Assembly: GCF_030269665.1 (NCBI RefSeq)
Contig: NZ_BSTS01000020.1
Location: forward strand, 1-64,000
Source: Actinomycetospora sp. NBRC 106375
GTDB lineage: Bacteria; Actinomycetota; Actinomycetes; Mycobacteriales; Pseudonocardiaceae
Reading direction: 5' to 3'
DNA length: 64,000 nt
The translations under genes and the position numbers were made by a program. The notes beneath the pieces were generated by a model, which did no database searches, was not told the origin of the DNA, and saw only the letters and a program-made list of their open reading frames with translations. Below, in pieces: positions 1 through 8,715 of this stretch (within the stretch, counting starts at the first letter, position 1; each line of letters starts with the position of its first letter).

Positions 1-75
1 GTCGTGCTCCAGCCCTTCCAGCCGGGCACGCCAGAACTCGCGCACTTGCCCCCGCAACGCCCGCGCACGACCCAT
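1..75 (-). CDS. N-terminus of an unidentified protein (partial, runs off the window)
   Basis: Reading leftwards from an ATG at 75 there is an open frame of 25 codons that leaves the window without a stop. It begins MGRARALRGQVREFW and is rich in arginine. A purine stretch (AGGGGTGAG on the coding strand) stands a few bases before the ATG and could be a ribosome binding site. I do not recognise the family from so short a piece. It lies downstream of leuS on the same strand, about 105 bp away, so it may be read with leuS or from its own promoter. Confidence 0.4.
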   Translation of the reverse strand, partial: MGRARALRGQVREFWRARLEGLEHD

Positions 76-180
76 CACACTCACCCCTAGCTCAGACGAG
101 GTGTTGCGACAGCCCCTTGAATCCGCCGCCCGTCGAGGTGGACGACGTGCTCCTGATCTCCGGGAGCGGTCGCCGACGGG

Positions 181-3141
181 TCAGCGGACGATGTTGACCA
201 GGCGCCCCGGGACGACGATGACCTTGCGCGGCTCGGCGCCGGCGAGGAGCTCGACGACCTTCGGGTCACCGAGGGCGGCACCCCGGACGTCGTCCTCGCC
301 CGCGGCGGCGGGCACCGTGATCCGCGAGCGGACCTTCCCGTTGACCTGGATCGGGTACTCGACGGAGTCCTCGACCAGCAGGGACGGGTCGGGCTCGGGG
401 AACGGCTCGTAGGCCAGCGTGTCCGGGTGGCCCAGGCGTGACCACAGCTCCTCGGCCACGTGCGGGCACAGCGGCGAGAGCAGGAGCACGAGCGGCTCCA
501 CCACCGCGCGCGGCGTGCCGCCGGCCGGGTAGGTCTTGGTCAGGTGGTTGGCCAGCTCGATGAGCTTCGCGACCGCGGTGTTGTAGTGCATCGCGGGCAG
601 GTCGGAGCGCACGCCGTCGATCGACCGGTGCAGCGCGACGAGGGTGTCGCGGTCGGGCTCGGCGTCCGAGACCCGCAGCTCGCCGGTCTCCTCGTCGATC
701 ACCAGGCGCCACACGCGCTGCAGGAAGCGGTGCGAGCCGACGACGTCACGGGTCGACCAGGGGCGCGACGCCTCCATCGGCCCGGTCGACATCTCGTAGA
801 GCCGGAACGTGTCCGCGCCGTAGGCCTCGCACATCTCGTCGGGCGTCACCACGTTGCGCAGCGACTTGCCCATCTTCCCGTACTCCTGGCGCACGGGCTC
901 GCCGTTCCACGTGAATCCGGTGGCCGAAGCGGCGTCCTCGACGACCTCCTCGGCGGGCACGTAGACCCCGCGGGCGTCGGTGTAGGCCCAGGCCTGGACG
1001 TAGCCCTGGTTGAACAGCCGGCGGAACGGCTCCGAGGACGTGACGTAGCCGAGGTCGAAGAGCACCTTGTGCCAGAACCGCGAGTACAGCAGGTGCAGCA
1101 CCGCGTGCTCGACGCCGCCGACGTAGAGGTCGACCCCGCCCGGATCCCCCGGAGCGCGCGGGCCCAGCCAGTAGCGCTCGACGTCGGGGTCGACGAAGCG
1201 CTCGCTGTTGTGCGGGTCGAGGTAGCGCAGGTAGTACCAGCACGACCCCGCCCACTGCGGCATCGTGTTGGTCTCCCGCACGTACTCCGCGAAGCCGCGC
1301 TCCGGGTCGGAGGGCAGGTCCTCGGCGAAGGCCACCCAGTCGGTCGCGCGCGCCAGCGGCGACTCCGGCGAGGAGTCGCGGTCGTCCGGGGCGAACGACT
1401 TCGGCGCGTAGTCCTCGACGTCGGGCAGCAGCACCGGGAGGTCGCCGTCGGGCAGCGCGCGCGGGATCGACGGCCCGCCGTCGGTCTCGCCGTCGGCCGC
1501 GTAGGCGACGGGGAACGGCTCGCCCCAGTAGCGCTGCCGGGAGAACAGCCAGTCCCGCAGCTTGTACTGGACCACCGGCTCGCCGGTGCCCTTCCCGGCC
1601 AGCCACGCGACGATCGCCGTCTTGGCGGCGTCGACCTCGAGCCCGTCGAGGCTGATCTCGTCGTTCGCCGAGTTGATCGCCGGTCCGGCGCCGACGTAGG
1701 CCTGGCCCCCGGAGCCCTCGAAGCCCTCCGGCGGCGCGACGGTGCGGCGGATCGGCAGCCCGAACACCGTCGCGAAGTCCCAGTCGCGCTGGTCCTGGCC
1801 GGGCACGGCCATGATCGCGCCGGTGCCGTAGCCCATGAGGACGTAGTCGGCGACGAACACCGGCAGCGGCTCGCCGTTGACCGGGTTCGTCGCCCAGGCG
1901 CCGGTGAAGACGCCGGTCTTGTCCCGGGCCTCCTGACGCTCGAGCTCGGAGCGCTGCGCGACCGCGCGGCGGTAGGCCGCCACGGCCTCGGTCGGCGACG
2001 CCGCGCCGCCGGTCCAGCGCCCGTCGAGCTCCTCACCGGTCAGCGGCGAGGGCCAGGCGTCGGCGGTCAGCGCGTCGACCAGCGGGTGCTCGGGGGCGAG
2101 CACCAGGTACGTGGCGCCGAACAGGGTGTCCGGGCGGGTGGTGAAGACCTCGATCGGCGGCGTCGATGGTCCGGCTCCGCTGCGCTGCGCGTCCTGGCCG
2201 CTGACGGCGAACCGCACCTGCGCGCCCTGCGAGCGCCCGATCCAGTTGCGCTGCATCGTCTTGACCGAGTCCGGCCAGTCGACGCCGTCGAGGTCGTCGG
2301 CCAGACGGTCGGCGTAGGCGGTGATCCGCATCATCCACTGGCGCAGGTTGCGCCGGAACACCGGGAAGTTGCCGCGCTCGGAGCGCCCGTCGGCGGTGAC
2401 CTCCTCGTTCGACAGCACCGTGCCCAGCGCGGGACACCAGTTGACGGGGGCGTCGGCGAGGTAGGCCAGCCGGTGGTCGTCGAGGACGCGGTCCTGCTCC
2501 GGGCGGGACAGCGCGCTCCAGTCGCGGCCGTCGGGCAGGCCGCGGATGCCCTTCTCGAGCTCGTCCTCCAGCTCCGTGATCGGCCGTGCCCGCCCGATCT
2601 CGGTGTCGTACCAGGAGCCGTGGATCCGCAGGAAGATCCACTGCGTCCAGCGGTAGAAGTCGACGTCGGTGGTCGAGACCGAGCGGTGCTGGTCGTGCGC
2701 GAGGCCGAGCTGGCGGATCTGGGCGCGGTAGCGCGCGATGTTGGCCTCGGTCGTGGTGCGCGGGTGCGTGCCCGTCTGCACCGCGTACTGCTCGGCGGGC
2801 AGGCCGAAGGCGTCGAAGCCCATCGTGTGCAGCACGGTCCGCCCGGACATGCGCAGGAAGCGACCCAGGACGTCGGTGCCGATGAACCCCAGCGGGTGCC
2901 CGACGTGCAGCCCGGCGCCGGACGGATAGGGGAACATGTCCATCAGGTAGAACTTCTCGCCCGCCGGCGCCGGGTGGTCCGGGCCCGGGTTGGTGACGGC
3001 GAACGTGTCGGCCGACTCCCAGTGGTCCTGCCAGCGCCGCTCGATGTCGTTCGCGAGCGCGGCGGTGTAGCGGTACGGCGGGACGCCGCTCGCCCCGCCG
3101 GGACTGTCGGCGCGGCTCGCCACCTCGGGCTCGGCGGTCAC
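181..3141 (-). CDS. leuS: Leucyl-tRNA synthetase
   Basis: Class I aminoacyl-tRNA synthetase that charges tRNA-Leu in the cytoplasm; 986 residues. The ATP-binding HIGH signature appears as HVGH at residues 79-82 and the second signature as KMGKS near residue 756, a normal variant of KMSKS. The editing (CP1) domain begins near residue 300 and contains the block [16 protein letters not shown]. Just before that block is a segment around residues 312-328 ([12 protein letters not shown]) that looks like a foreign in-frame insert and is shared at DNA level with the DUF427 gene nearby. The GTG start at 3141 is supported by a strong AGGAGGAAGCC ribosome binding site. No hairpin terminator is obvious after the stop. 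Confidence 0.97.
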   Translation of the reverse strand: MTAEPEVASRADSPGGASGVPPYRYTAALANDIERRWQDHWESADTFAVTNPGPDHPAPAGEKFYLMDMFPYPSGAGLHVGHPLGFIGTDVLGRFLRMSGRTVLHTMGFDAFGLPAEQYAVQTGTHPRTTTEANIARYRAQIRQLGLAHDQHRSVSTTDVDFYRWTQWIFLRIHGSWYDTEIGRARPITELEDELEKGIRGLPDGRDWSALSRPEQDRVLDDHRLAYLADAPVNWCPALGTVLSNEEVTADGRSERGNFPVFRRNLRQWMMRITAYADRLADDLDGVDWPDSVKTMQRNWIGRSQGAQVRFAVSGQDAQRSGAGPSTPPIEVFTTRPDTLFGATYLVLAPEHPLVDALTADAWPSPLTGEELDGRWTGGAASPTEAVAAYRRAVAQRSELERQEARDKTGVFTGAWATNPVNGEPLPVFVADYVLMGYGTGAIMAVPGQDQRDWDFATVFGLPIRRTVAPPEGFEGSGGQAYVGAGPAINSANDEISLDGLEVDAAKTAIVAWLAGKGTGEPVVQYKLRDWLFSRQRYWGEPFPVAYAADGETDGGPSIPRALPDGDLPVLLPDVEDYAPKSFAPDDRDSSPESPLARATDWVAFAEDLPSDPERGFAEYVRETNTMPQWAGSCWYYLRYLDPHNSERFVDPDVERYWLGPRAPGDPGGVDLYVGGVEHAVLHLLYSRFWHKVLFDLGYVTSSEPFRRLFNQGYVQAWAYTDARGVYVPAEEVVEDAASATGFTWNGEPVRQEYGKMGKSLRNVVTPDEMCEAYGADTFRLYEMSTGPMEASRPWSTRDVVGSHRFLQRVWRLVIDEETGELRVSDAEPDRDTLVALHRSIDGVRSDLPAMHYNTAVAKLIELANHLTKTYPAGGTPRAVVEPLVLLLSPLCPHVAEELWSRLGHPDTLAYEPFPEPDPSLLVEDSVEYPIQVNGKVRSRITVPAAAGEDDVRGAALGDPKVVELLAGAEPRKVIVVPGRLVNIVR
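2163..2199. repeat. In-frame mini-insert, copy A1 (inside leuS)
   Basis: The plus-strand core GATGGTCCGGCTCCGCTGCG, continuing to about 2197, matches the segment at 3904-3939 in the DUF427 gene at about 27 of 31 aligned bases, although the two proteins are unrelated. In leuS it encodes the QRSGAGPS-type loop at the start of the editing domain. It lies in a region where LeuRS loops vary in length, so the enzyme probably tolerates it. Confidence 0.55.
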
Positions 3142-3248
3142 GGCTTCCTCCTGGGTATCGACCGGGGGTCCTCACCGCGGGGAGCCCGCGGCCGGGTCCG
3201 GCGCCGCACGAAGGGGCACCGTGGATCCCGCGAGGACGGCGTCGAGCC

Positions 3249-3260
3249 TACTCTGGGGGT
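3249..3260 (+). promoter_or_regulatory. -10 element for a leaderless transcript of the SdpI-like gene
   Basis: TACTCT at 3249-3254 lies six bases before the GTG at 3261. There is no ribosome binding site. This spacing is what a leaderless actinobacterial mRNA shows, so transcription probably starts at the GTG itself. Confidence 0.55.
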
Positions 3261-3728
3261 GTGATCGTCCCGGCCCTGGTCCTGGCGGCGGCCGCCCTGC
3301 TCGTGGGCGGCGCCGGTGTCCTCGCGCTGTTCCACCGGCTCCCTCGCAACCGCGTGCTCGGCGTGCGCACGGTGTGGACCATGGGCACGGTCGACGCCTT
3401 CCGCCGCGCCAACCGCGCCGCGGCCCCGGCGTTCGTCGCCGCGGGCGTCGCGGGCATCGCCGGCGCCGTCGCCGCGGTCCTGGCCGCGACCACCGGCGCG
3501 GGCATCACGATGCTGGTGCTCGGCGCGGTCGCGCTGATCGGTCTCCTGGGCGCCGGGGGCGTCATCGGGTCGCGCTTCGCGGCCGCCGAGGAGGCCGAGG
3601 ACGCGGCTCTGGCCGATCTCCCGTCGTGCACCGCGGGAGCCGTCGAGGAGGAGCCTGCCTGCGACACGGCCCCCGGCGCGTGCGGCGGCACGTGTGCGCT
3701 CTGCCCGCGGGCGCAGGCCGGCGCCTAG
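3261..3728 (+). CDS. SdpI-like small membrane protein with a cysteine-rich tail
   Basis: 155 residues. There are three or so hydrophobic helices: residues 1-25, about 52-78 and about 82-105. Between the first two is a block reading NRVLGVRT followed by DAFRRANRAAAP, which matches the N-x3-G-x-RT motif of the SdpI family. SdpI of Bacillus is an immunity protein and signal receptor for a killing peptide; the role of actinobacterial versions is not established. The last 35 residues are soluble and unusual, with five cysteines, the last three in the pattern CxxxCxxC. The gene faces away from leuS and ends directly against the stop of the DUF427 gene. Confidence 0.7.
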   Translation: MIVPALVLAAAALLVGGAGVLALFHRLPRNRVLGVRTVWTMGTVDAFRRANRAAAPAFVAAGVAGIAGAVAAVLAATTGAGITMLVLGAVALIGLLGAGGVIGSRFAAAEEAEDAALADLPSCTAGAVEEEPACDTAPGACGGTCALCPRAQAGA

Positions 3729-4253
3729 TCACCAGCCCCAGGTGCCCGGGGCGCCCTTGAACGGGCCGACCACGTCGTGGGTGATCCACCCGCCGTAGAA
3801 CCCGCCGGGCTGGGGCTCGACGCGCTCGCCGTCGAGGGTGATCTCGTCGAACGGGGCGGGGTAGAGCGCGACGCGGTCGGCGAGCTCGGGGTACACGGCT
3901 CCTTCCGACGGTCCAGCTCCGCTGCGCTTCGTGTCCTCCCGCGGGTACCACCACCCGACGTCGGTCAGTGGCGTCGCGCCGTTGACGACGATGTCGACGT
4001 AGCGCGCCGTTCCCTTCCACTCGCACATCGTCCGGCGCTCGGCGGGACGCAGGACGCCCTCGGTGAACGCGGTGCGCGGCAGGTACCAGGTCGGCGGGTG
4101 GCTGGTCTCCAGCACGCGCACGAGGTCGTCGGAGTCGGCGACGACGGTGCCGGCGTACGTCACGACCGCGCGGCGGCGGACGGCCTCCGCCCGTGGCGGG
4201 CGCGGGTAGTCCCACACCGATTCCTGCCCGGGGCCCGGTTCGACGCGTCGCAC
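3729..4253 (-). CDS. DUF427 domain-containing protein
   Basis: 174 residues matching the DUF427 family over most of its length. It has the HPPTWYLP block, then CEWKGTARYVDI, a WWYP strand, VALYPAPFD and the terminal PGGFYGGW. The function of the family is unknown; it is a small beta-rich fold. Residues near 126-138 (EDTKRSGAGPSEG) break the normal link between WWYP and the ALYP strand and match a DNA segment in leuS. The GTG start at 4253 fits a TAGCGT hexamer (4266-4261 on this strand) seven bases upstream, which suggests a leaderless mRNA. It converges on the SdpI-like gene with no spacer. Confidence 0.88.
   Translation of the reverse strand: MRRVEPGPGQESVWDYPRPPRAEAVRRRAVVTYAGTVVADSDDLVRVLETSHPPTWYLPRTAFTEGVLRPAERRTMCEWKGTARYVDIVVNGATPLTDVGWWYPREDTKRSGAGPSEGAVYPELADRVALYPAPFDEITLDGERVEPQPGGFYGGWITHDVVGPFKGAPGTWGW
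3904..3940. repeat. In-frame mini-insert, copy A2 (inside the DUF427 gene)
   Basis: This is the partner of the leuS segment at 2163-2199. The shared core is GGTCC(A/G)GCTCCGCTGCGCT, flanked by GTCCT. It encodes TKRSGAGPS in the minus-strand protein and keeps the frame open. Confidence 0.55.
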
Positions 4254-4315
4254 GGCGATGACGCTAGGCCCGGACGGGCGCGTCGGCGCGTCCGGGCGCG
4301 GCGGAGCGCCGGGAA

Positions 4316-4365
4316 TGAACGGCGCTCTCGTTGCCTCGGAAGCAGCGAGAGCGCCGTTCGTTCGT
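4316..4365. terminator. Long perfect hairpin between the GH114 gene and the DUF427 gene
   Basis: The left arm GAACGGCGCTCTCG pairs perfectly with CGAGAGCGCCGTTC. The stem extends inward through TTGC/GCAG with a single G-T pair and closes on a short CTCGGA loop. No T-run follows on either strand. It lies just after the stop of the GH114 gene and upstream of the DUF427 promoter, so it may stop the exopolysaccharide operon. Its arm and loop design recurs twice in the oriC spacer. Confidence 0.7.
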
Positions 4366-4389
4366 CACTCACGGCCCCGGAGTCACGGC

Positions 4390-5181
4390 TCACGGCGCCT
4401 GGGCGGGACAGGTCTCCACGGGGGCGTCGAGGACGATGTTCTTGCGGATCGAGCGGAACCCCGGCGGCGGGGGGCAGAACGACGCCAGCGGGAGGTCGTA
4501 CTCCACGTGGTAGACGGGCTTGCCCGCCGCGACGAACGGGGCGAGCGCGTCGCACTCGCGGTACTGGGCGCACTGCTCGTTGACGGCGAAGTCGAAGTCG
4601 CCGACGAGGTCGTCGACCTGGTCGAGGTCGTTCTTGAGCCCGACGGCCAGGCCGCGCTCGTGGGCGAGGCGGGCGAGCATCAGGTTGAACGCCAGCTGGT
4701 CGCCCTCGCCGAGCGGGAAGCCCGTGGGGTGGGTGTAGCCGTCGACGTTGTCGGGCTCGACGGCGTCGAAGCCCTTCTGCTTGCAGAGGTCGAAGCGGGC
4801 CGCGAGCCACGGCTCGAGGACGTCGGTGCGCCGGACGTCGAGCCAGTACTCGTCGGGCCAGTCCTCGAGCTCCTGGCCGCGCACCTCCGCGGGGAGCGCC
4901 CCGGCGTCCGGCCGCCAGTCCTCGACCGCACCCGCGTTGACGTAGCAGACGACCTGGCGCCCGTCGGCGTGCAGCGCCGCCACGGTCTGCGCCGAGGTGC
5001 CGAAGAGGTCGACGTCGTAGGTGGCCGCGTCCACCGACGTGTCGACGGGACCTTGGAGCTGGTACTGCCACGTGCTGCCCGCCGGCGCCCGCACCGCGCC
5101 GCCGGCCCCGGCCGGCGACCCGCACGCGAGCGCCATCATCAGCCCGCCGCACACGACGGCCACGAGCCCGGCGCGCGTCAC
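4390..5181 (-). CDS. GH114 endo-alpha-1,4-galactosaminidase (Ega3-like), probable lipoprotein
   Basis: 263 residues. A signal sequence (residues 1-20) ends in LACGS, a lipobox-like site, so the enzyme is probably secreted and lipid-anchored. The GH114 core includes YDVDLF, VVCYVNAGAVEDWRPD, then FDAVEPDNVDGYTHPTGF and VGLKNDLDQVDDL, and ends with FAVNEQCAQYREC. The aspartate of EPDNVDGY and the glutamate of NEQC are the expected catalytic acids. Known family members cut alpha-1,4-linked galactosamine polymers, including galactosaminogalactan and Pel. The GTG start overlaps the stop of the spherulin-4 gene (GTGA). It is the last gene of the five-gene operon. Confidence 0.87.
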   Translation of the reverse strand: MTRAGLVAVVCGGLMMALACGSPAGAGGAVRAPAGSTWQYQLQGPVDTSVDAATYDVDLFGTSAQTVAALHADGRQVVCYVNAGAVEDWRPDAGALPAEVRGQELEDWPDEYWLDVRRTDVLEPWLAARFDLCKQKGFDAVEPDNVDGYTHPTGFPLGEGDQLAFNLMLARLAHERGLAVGLKNDLDQVDDLVGDFDFAVNEQCAQYRECDALAPFVAAGKPVYHVEYDLPLASFCPPPPGFRSIRKNIVLDAPVETCPAQAP

Positions 5182-5804
5182 GGGCCCACCCAGGTCGCCA
5201 GCGCGCCCCACGGGTTGGGCAGGGCCGCAGCCGTGGCGTAGGCGTGCGTCGCGCCCAGGGCGGTCGCGCGGTGCAGGGTCCGCTCCTCCTCGCCGTCCGG
5301 CACCCCGTGGACGAGGTGCCAGGTGGCGGCGGGTCCGGGCGGGTCCGGGGTGTCGAGCGCGGCGTGCGCCGACCACGGGCCCTCGAAGGTCACGACGACC
5401 GACGCCAGCCGCAGGTAGCCGGGGTCGGGGCGCACGCCCGGGTTGAGGATCAGCGGTCCGTCGACGGCCGCCGCGAGGCGCGCGTAGTGGCCCAGGTGCT
5501 CGGCCGACGACGTGACCTGGTCGGCGAAGACCGCCTCGACGCCGTGCAGCCGGCGGTACGCCGCGACGTCGGCGAGCACCTCGGAGAGCGGGCGGCGGGC
5601 GTAGTCGGTGTCGACGTAGCCCGCGACGAGGCCGGGCAGGTCGCGGACCGCGCTCCGGTAGGCGGCGTCGCCGCTGCCGGGCCCGGAGTCGGGGTTGACC
5701 ACCACGACACCGAGCCGGTCGCCGAGGGCCCGGAGGCGCTCCCAGTCGGCGGCCTCGCGCCGCGGGTGGAAGTAGGCGGGCACGGCCAAGCTCATGACGC
5801 TCAT
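5178..5804 (-). CDS. Spherulin-4 family glycoside hydrolase (GH135, Sph3-like)
   Basis: 208 residues with the family pattern: VPAYFHP at the first strand, VVVNPDSGPG near residue 38, GYVDTDYARRP near residue 65 and VEAVFADQVTSS near residue 94. Fungal Sph3 cleaves galactosaminogalactan and is needed to make it. No signal peptide is visible, so it would act in the cytoplasm unless exported by another route. The usual acidic pair after the VF strand reads D-Q instead of D-E, which could reduce or change activity. The start at 5804 overlaps the stop of the membrane-protein gene (ATGA); an in-frame ATG at 5795 is an alternative. Confidence 0.85.
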   Translation of the reverse strand: MSVMSLAVPAYFHPRREAADWERLRALGDRLGVVVVNPDSGPGSGDAAYRSAVRDLPGLVAGYVDTDYARRPLSEVLADVAAYRRLHGVEAVFADQVTSSAEHLGHYARLAAAVDGPLILNPGVRPDPGYLRLASVVVTFEGPWSAHAALDTPDPPGPAATWHLVHGVPDGEEERTLHRATALGATHAYATAAALPNPWGALATWVGP

Positions 5805-7243
5805 CGGTGCCGCACCGGGATCCCCGCGGAGCGCCGCACGAGGACGGCGAGGACGACGAGCAGCACGGCGCCGGTCCCGAGGTGCCAGAGGATGGCCGCG
5901 GTCCCGGAGGTCGGCACGGCCTGGCCGCGCACGATGAACGCCGCGAGCCCGGCCACCGCCGCGGACAGCAGGGCGAGGACACGGTCGCCGCGGCCGAGTG
6001 CGGTGGCCACGGCCGCGGCGAAGAGCGCGGTGCCGAGCACGACGTAGTCGGCCCCGAGCAGCACCAGGCGAACGTCCCACCCGGGCATCGCGACCGCCAC
6101 CGCCGCGCCGTAGAGCAAGGTCGTGCCCGCGAGCGCCACGACGTAGAGCAGGTGCGCGCGCAGCGCCGCGTGCCGCGCCCCGCGGGCGAACCGCGGTACC
6201 GAACCGGTGGCGGCGAGCAGCGCCCCGGTCCGCTCCCGGTAGCGGACGAGGAGCAACTCCGCGATGCCCGTGGTCAGCACCAGCGGCAGGGCGAGCGACG
6301 TGAGCGAGAGCGGCATCGGGTCGAACCCGGGGTCGAGCAGCTGCTCGAGGGCCGGGAACAGCACGAGCACGGCGACGAAGAGCCCGAACCCGACCTGCGC
6401 GGTGGCGTGCGTCCACGCCGACCGGGGCAGCGCGGAGACCGGTCGGCGCCCGCCGCGGGTCGCGACGAGGGCGAGGACGGTCGCGAGCACCACCGACGCG
6501 GCCGGCCAGAGGAGGTCGCGGGCCGGGACGCCGCTCGTGGGGTTGGCGAGCGCGCTGGCCGGTCCCTCGTGCGGGAGGAGCAGGCCGAGCACGGCGCCGA
6601 CCACGGCCGGGAGCAGCGCCGCGAGCAGCCAGGCCTCCCGCCCGCACAGCAGCAGGGCCGCCGCCGCGAACAGGTAGGCCGCCTGGCCGGTGAGCAGCAC
6701 GACGGTGACGAGGTCGACCGACATCGTCGCCGTGAGCACCAGCGCGGCGAACACCGCCGCGACCGCCAGCACCAGCGCGACCCCGGTCCCGACGAGCAGG
6801 GCGCGCCGCAGGAAGCGCCGGGCGGCGGGCCGGTCGAGGTTGCCGAGGTACGACCAGGCCACGCTCGCCACGCCGTACGCCGCCGCCCAGGCCAGCACCA
6901 GCCCGCTGAGCATGAGCGTGGCCGACACGGGGTCCTCGCTCGGCAGCAGCGCGAGCGCGACCACGGCGGGCACGGCGTAGAGCACCCCGCGCGCCGGGAG
7001 CCAACGGGGGTCACCGGCGGTGGACCACGTCCGGTGCGAGGGCGCGACGGCGGGCTCCGAGCGCGGGCGGCGCCGGTCGGCGACGAGCCACCCGGCGAGC
7101 TCGAAGACGTCGGCCGCGCCGTAGCGCTGCGACGCGACGCGGTCGTCGACCCCGGCACCCTCGATCACGACAGCGGCCTCGGACCGGGTCGTCGACGAGC
7201 CCGCGGCGTGCGCCACCGCGGAGTCGACACGCTTCACGCCCAT
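5801..7243 (-). CDS. Polytopic membrane protein of the exopolysaccharide operon (PelG-like position)
   Basis: 480 residues. After a soluble N-terminus of about 95 residues there are roughly eleven to twelve hydrophobic segments, from RGVLYAVPAVVALALLP to the C-terminal AVLLVVLAVLVRRS. I see no catalytic motif. Its place directly after a PelF-type glycosyltransferase, with ATGA overlaps on both sides, suggests that it is the export channel or membrane partner of that enzyme, as PelG is for PelF or as the membrane half of fungal Gtb3 is for its glycosyltransferase half. That role is inference from position; sequence similarity to PelG is not evident by eye. Confidence 0.65.
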   Translation of the reverse strand: MGVKRVDSAVAHAAGSSTTRSEAAVVIEGAGVDDRVASQRYGAADVFELAGWLVADRRRPRSEPAVAPSHRTWSTAGDPRWLPARGVLYAVPAVVALALLPSEDPVSATLMLSGLVLAWAAAYGVASVAWSYLGNLDRPAARRFLRRALLVGTGVALVLAVAAVFAALVLTATMSVDLVTVVLLTGQAAYLFAAAALLLCGREAWLLAALLPAVVGAVLGLLLPHEGPASALANPTSGVPARDLLWPAASVVLATVLALVATRGGRRPVSALPRSAWTHATAQVGFGLFVAVLVLFPALEQLLDPGFDPMPLSLTSLALPLVLTTGIAELLLVRYRERTGALLAATGSVPRFARGARHAALRAHLLYVVALAGTTLLYGAAVAVAMPGWDVRLVLLGADYVVLGTALFAAAVATALGRGDRVLALLSAAVAGLAAFIVRGQAVPTSGTAAILWHLGTGAVLLVVLAVLVRRSAGIPVRHR

Positions 7244-8715
7244 CCCGGGCCCACCTCCTCGACCGGGCGCGCCACCGCGTCGCGGTGCGGCTCGAGGCCG
7301 TGCGGGGCCGGGTCCTCTTCCGGCGCGGCGTGGTGGGCGTAGATCGCCCGGAGGTCGGTGAGGAAGCGGTCGAGCGTGAACCGCCGCCGTGCGTGGTCCT
7401 GGCCGGCGCCGGCGAGCGCCCGGCGCAGCGAGGCGTGCGTGAGCAGCTCGACGCAGGCGTCCGCGAAGGCCTCCACGTGGCCCGCGGGCACCACGATCCC
7501 GCCGGGGCCGACGGCCTCGGCGACGCCGCCGACGTCGGTGGCGACGACCGGCCGCCCGCACATCCCGGCCTCGATGACGGTCAGCGGCAGGCCCTCGGAG
7601 ACGCTCGAGAGCACTACGACGTGGCCGGCCTCGAACGCCCGGCGCACCGGGCTGACCGGCCCCTCGAACACCACGGCGTCGTCGAGACCGAGCTCGGCCA
7701 CCAGCGCGTCGCACGAGGCCCGGTAGCCCTCGTTGCCCGCCGGCACGCCCCCGAAGAGGCGCAGCCGGGCGGCCGGCACCGCGAGACGGACCCTGGCGAA
7801 CGCCGCGAGCAGCGTGTGGAGGTCCTTGAGCGGGTCGATGCGCCCGGCGTAGACGAGGGTCGGGGCCTCCGGCTCGGTCGCGAGCGGCGCGAGCCCGGCC
7901 GGGTCGACGCCGTTGGGCAGCAGCCGCACCGCGTCGGGGCGGGCACCGCCCTGCAGCGCCCAGCGCGCGTTGAAGCCGCTCACGGGCAGGACCGCGTCGG
8001 CCCGCCGGTAGCCGAGGCCGGTGAGGGCGGCGTAGAACCCACCGACGGCGGCACGCTCGGGGCGCCCGGCGCCGGACCGCCGGGTCGCCATCAGCCGTTC
8101 CCGCAGGTAGACCCCGTGCTCGGAGAGCAGCACGGGGGTCCCGTGCTCCCACGCGGCGCACAGCCCGAGCAGCATCGCGGGCCCGTTGACGGTGCAGTGC
8201 ACGAGGTCGGCCCGGGGCGCGGGGAGCTGCAGCGGCCGCAGGAAGTGCTCGACGAGGTCGGTCACGGCCAGCGCGTCGGCGAGGGTCGGGGTGAGCTCCG
8301 GCAGCGCCGAGGTCACCTCGACGACGAGATCGACGGCCTCCTGGCTGCGCAGCGCCTCGGTGAGGTCGACCGTGCGGGCCATGTCGCGCAGCGTCCGCAC
8401 GGCGTGCTCGAAGTCCCGGGGGGCCGCGGCGCCGCCGAGCAGCATCGCGTCGAGCAGGTCGGTGTAGGTCCGGAGGAACCGGCGCCCGGGCCTGCGGGGC
8501 CGGCGGGGACGGGCCGGCTCGGCCCACAGCCCGATCCGGCGCACCGCGGCCACGTTGGGGGGCACCGGGTAGGTCGCCGTCTCCCGCCCCGATCCCGACA
8601 GGGCCACGACCTCGAAGTCGATCTCCGGGAGGCTCCGCACCAGCTGGTCGCACCAGTCGCTCACCCCACCCGCGTGGATCGGGTACGTCCCCTCCGTCAC
8701 CAGCGCGACCTTCAC
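7234..8715 (-). CDS. pelF: PelF-type GT4 glycosyltransferase
   Basis: 493 residues, cytoplasmic. The N-terminus carries the PelF hallmark GTYPIHAGGVSDW (residues 9-21). The middle has SEHGVYLRERL, also typical of PelF. The C-terminal GT-B half has VYAGRIDPLKD, an E-x7-E-type stretch at SEGLPLTVIEAG and the GRPVVATDVGG nucleotide-sugar block. PelF polymerises a galactosamine-rich polysaccharide from UDP-N-acetylhexosamine. The GTG start at 8715 overlaps the stop of the deacetylase gene (GTGA), and its own stop overlaps the start of the membrane protein. A chance RRSGAG stretch near residue 212 is not one of the mini-inserts. Confidence 0.9.
   Translation of the reverse strand: MKVALVTEGTYPIHAGGVSDWCDQLVRSLPEIDFEVVALSGSGRETATYPVPPNVAAVRRIGLWAEPARPRRPRRPGRRFLRTYTDLLDAMLLGGAAAPRDFEHAVRTLRDMARTVDLTEALRSQEAVDLVVEVTSALPELTPTLADALAVTDLVEHFLRPLQLPAPRADLVHCTVNGPAMLLGLCAAWEHGTPVLLSEHGVYLRERLMATRRSGAGRPERAAVGGFYAALTGLGYRRADAVLPVSGFNARWALQGGARPDAVRLLPNGVDPAGLAPLATEPEAPTLVYAGRIDPLKDLHTLLAAFARVRLAVPAARLRLFGGVPAGNEGYRASCDALVAELGLDDAVVFEGPVSPVRRAFEAGHVVVLSSVSEGLPLTVIEAGMCGRPVVATDVGGVAEAVGPGGIVVPAGHVEAFADACVELLTHASLRRALAGAGQDHARRRFTLDRFLTDLRAIYAHHAAPEEDPAPHGLEPHRDAVARPVEEVGPGWA

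Noticed and set aside
460-3264. A 934-codon ORF antisense to leuS
   Set aside because: Leucyl-tRNA synthetase on the other strand is unambiguous; this frame has no recognisable domain.
8050-8100. RRSGAGRPER stretch in the glycosyltransferase as a further mini-insert
   Set aside because: The nucleotide sequence differs from the leuS/DUF427 core; only a few residues match by chance.
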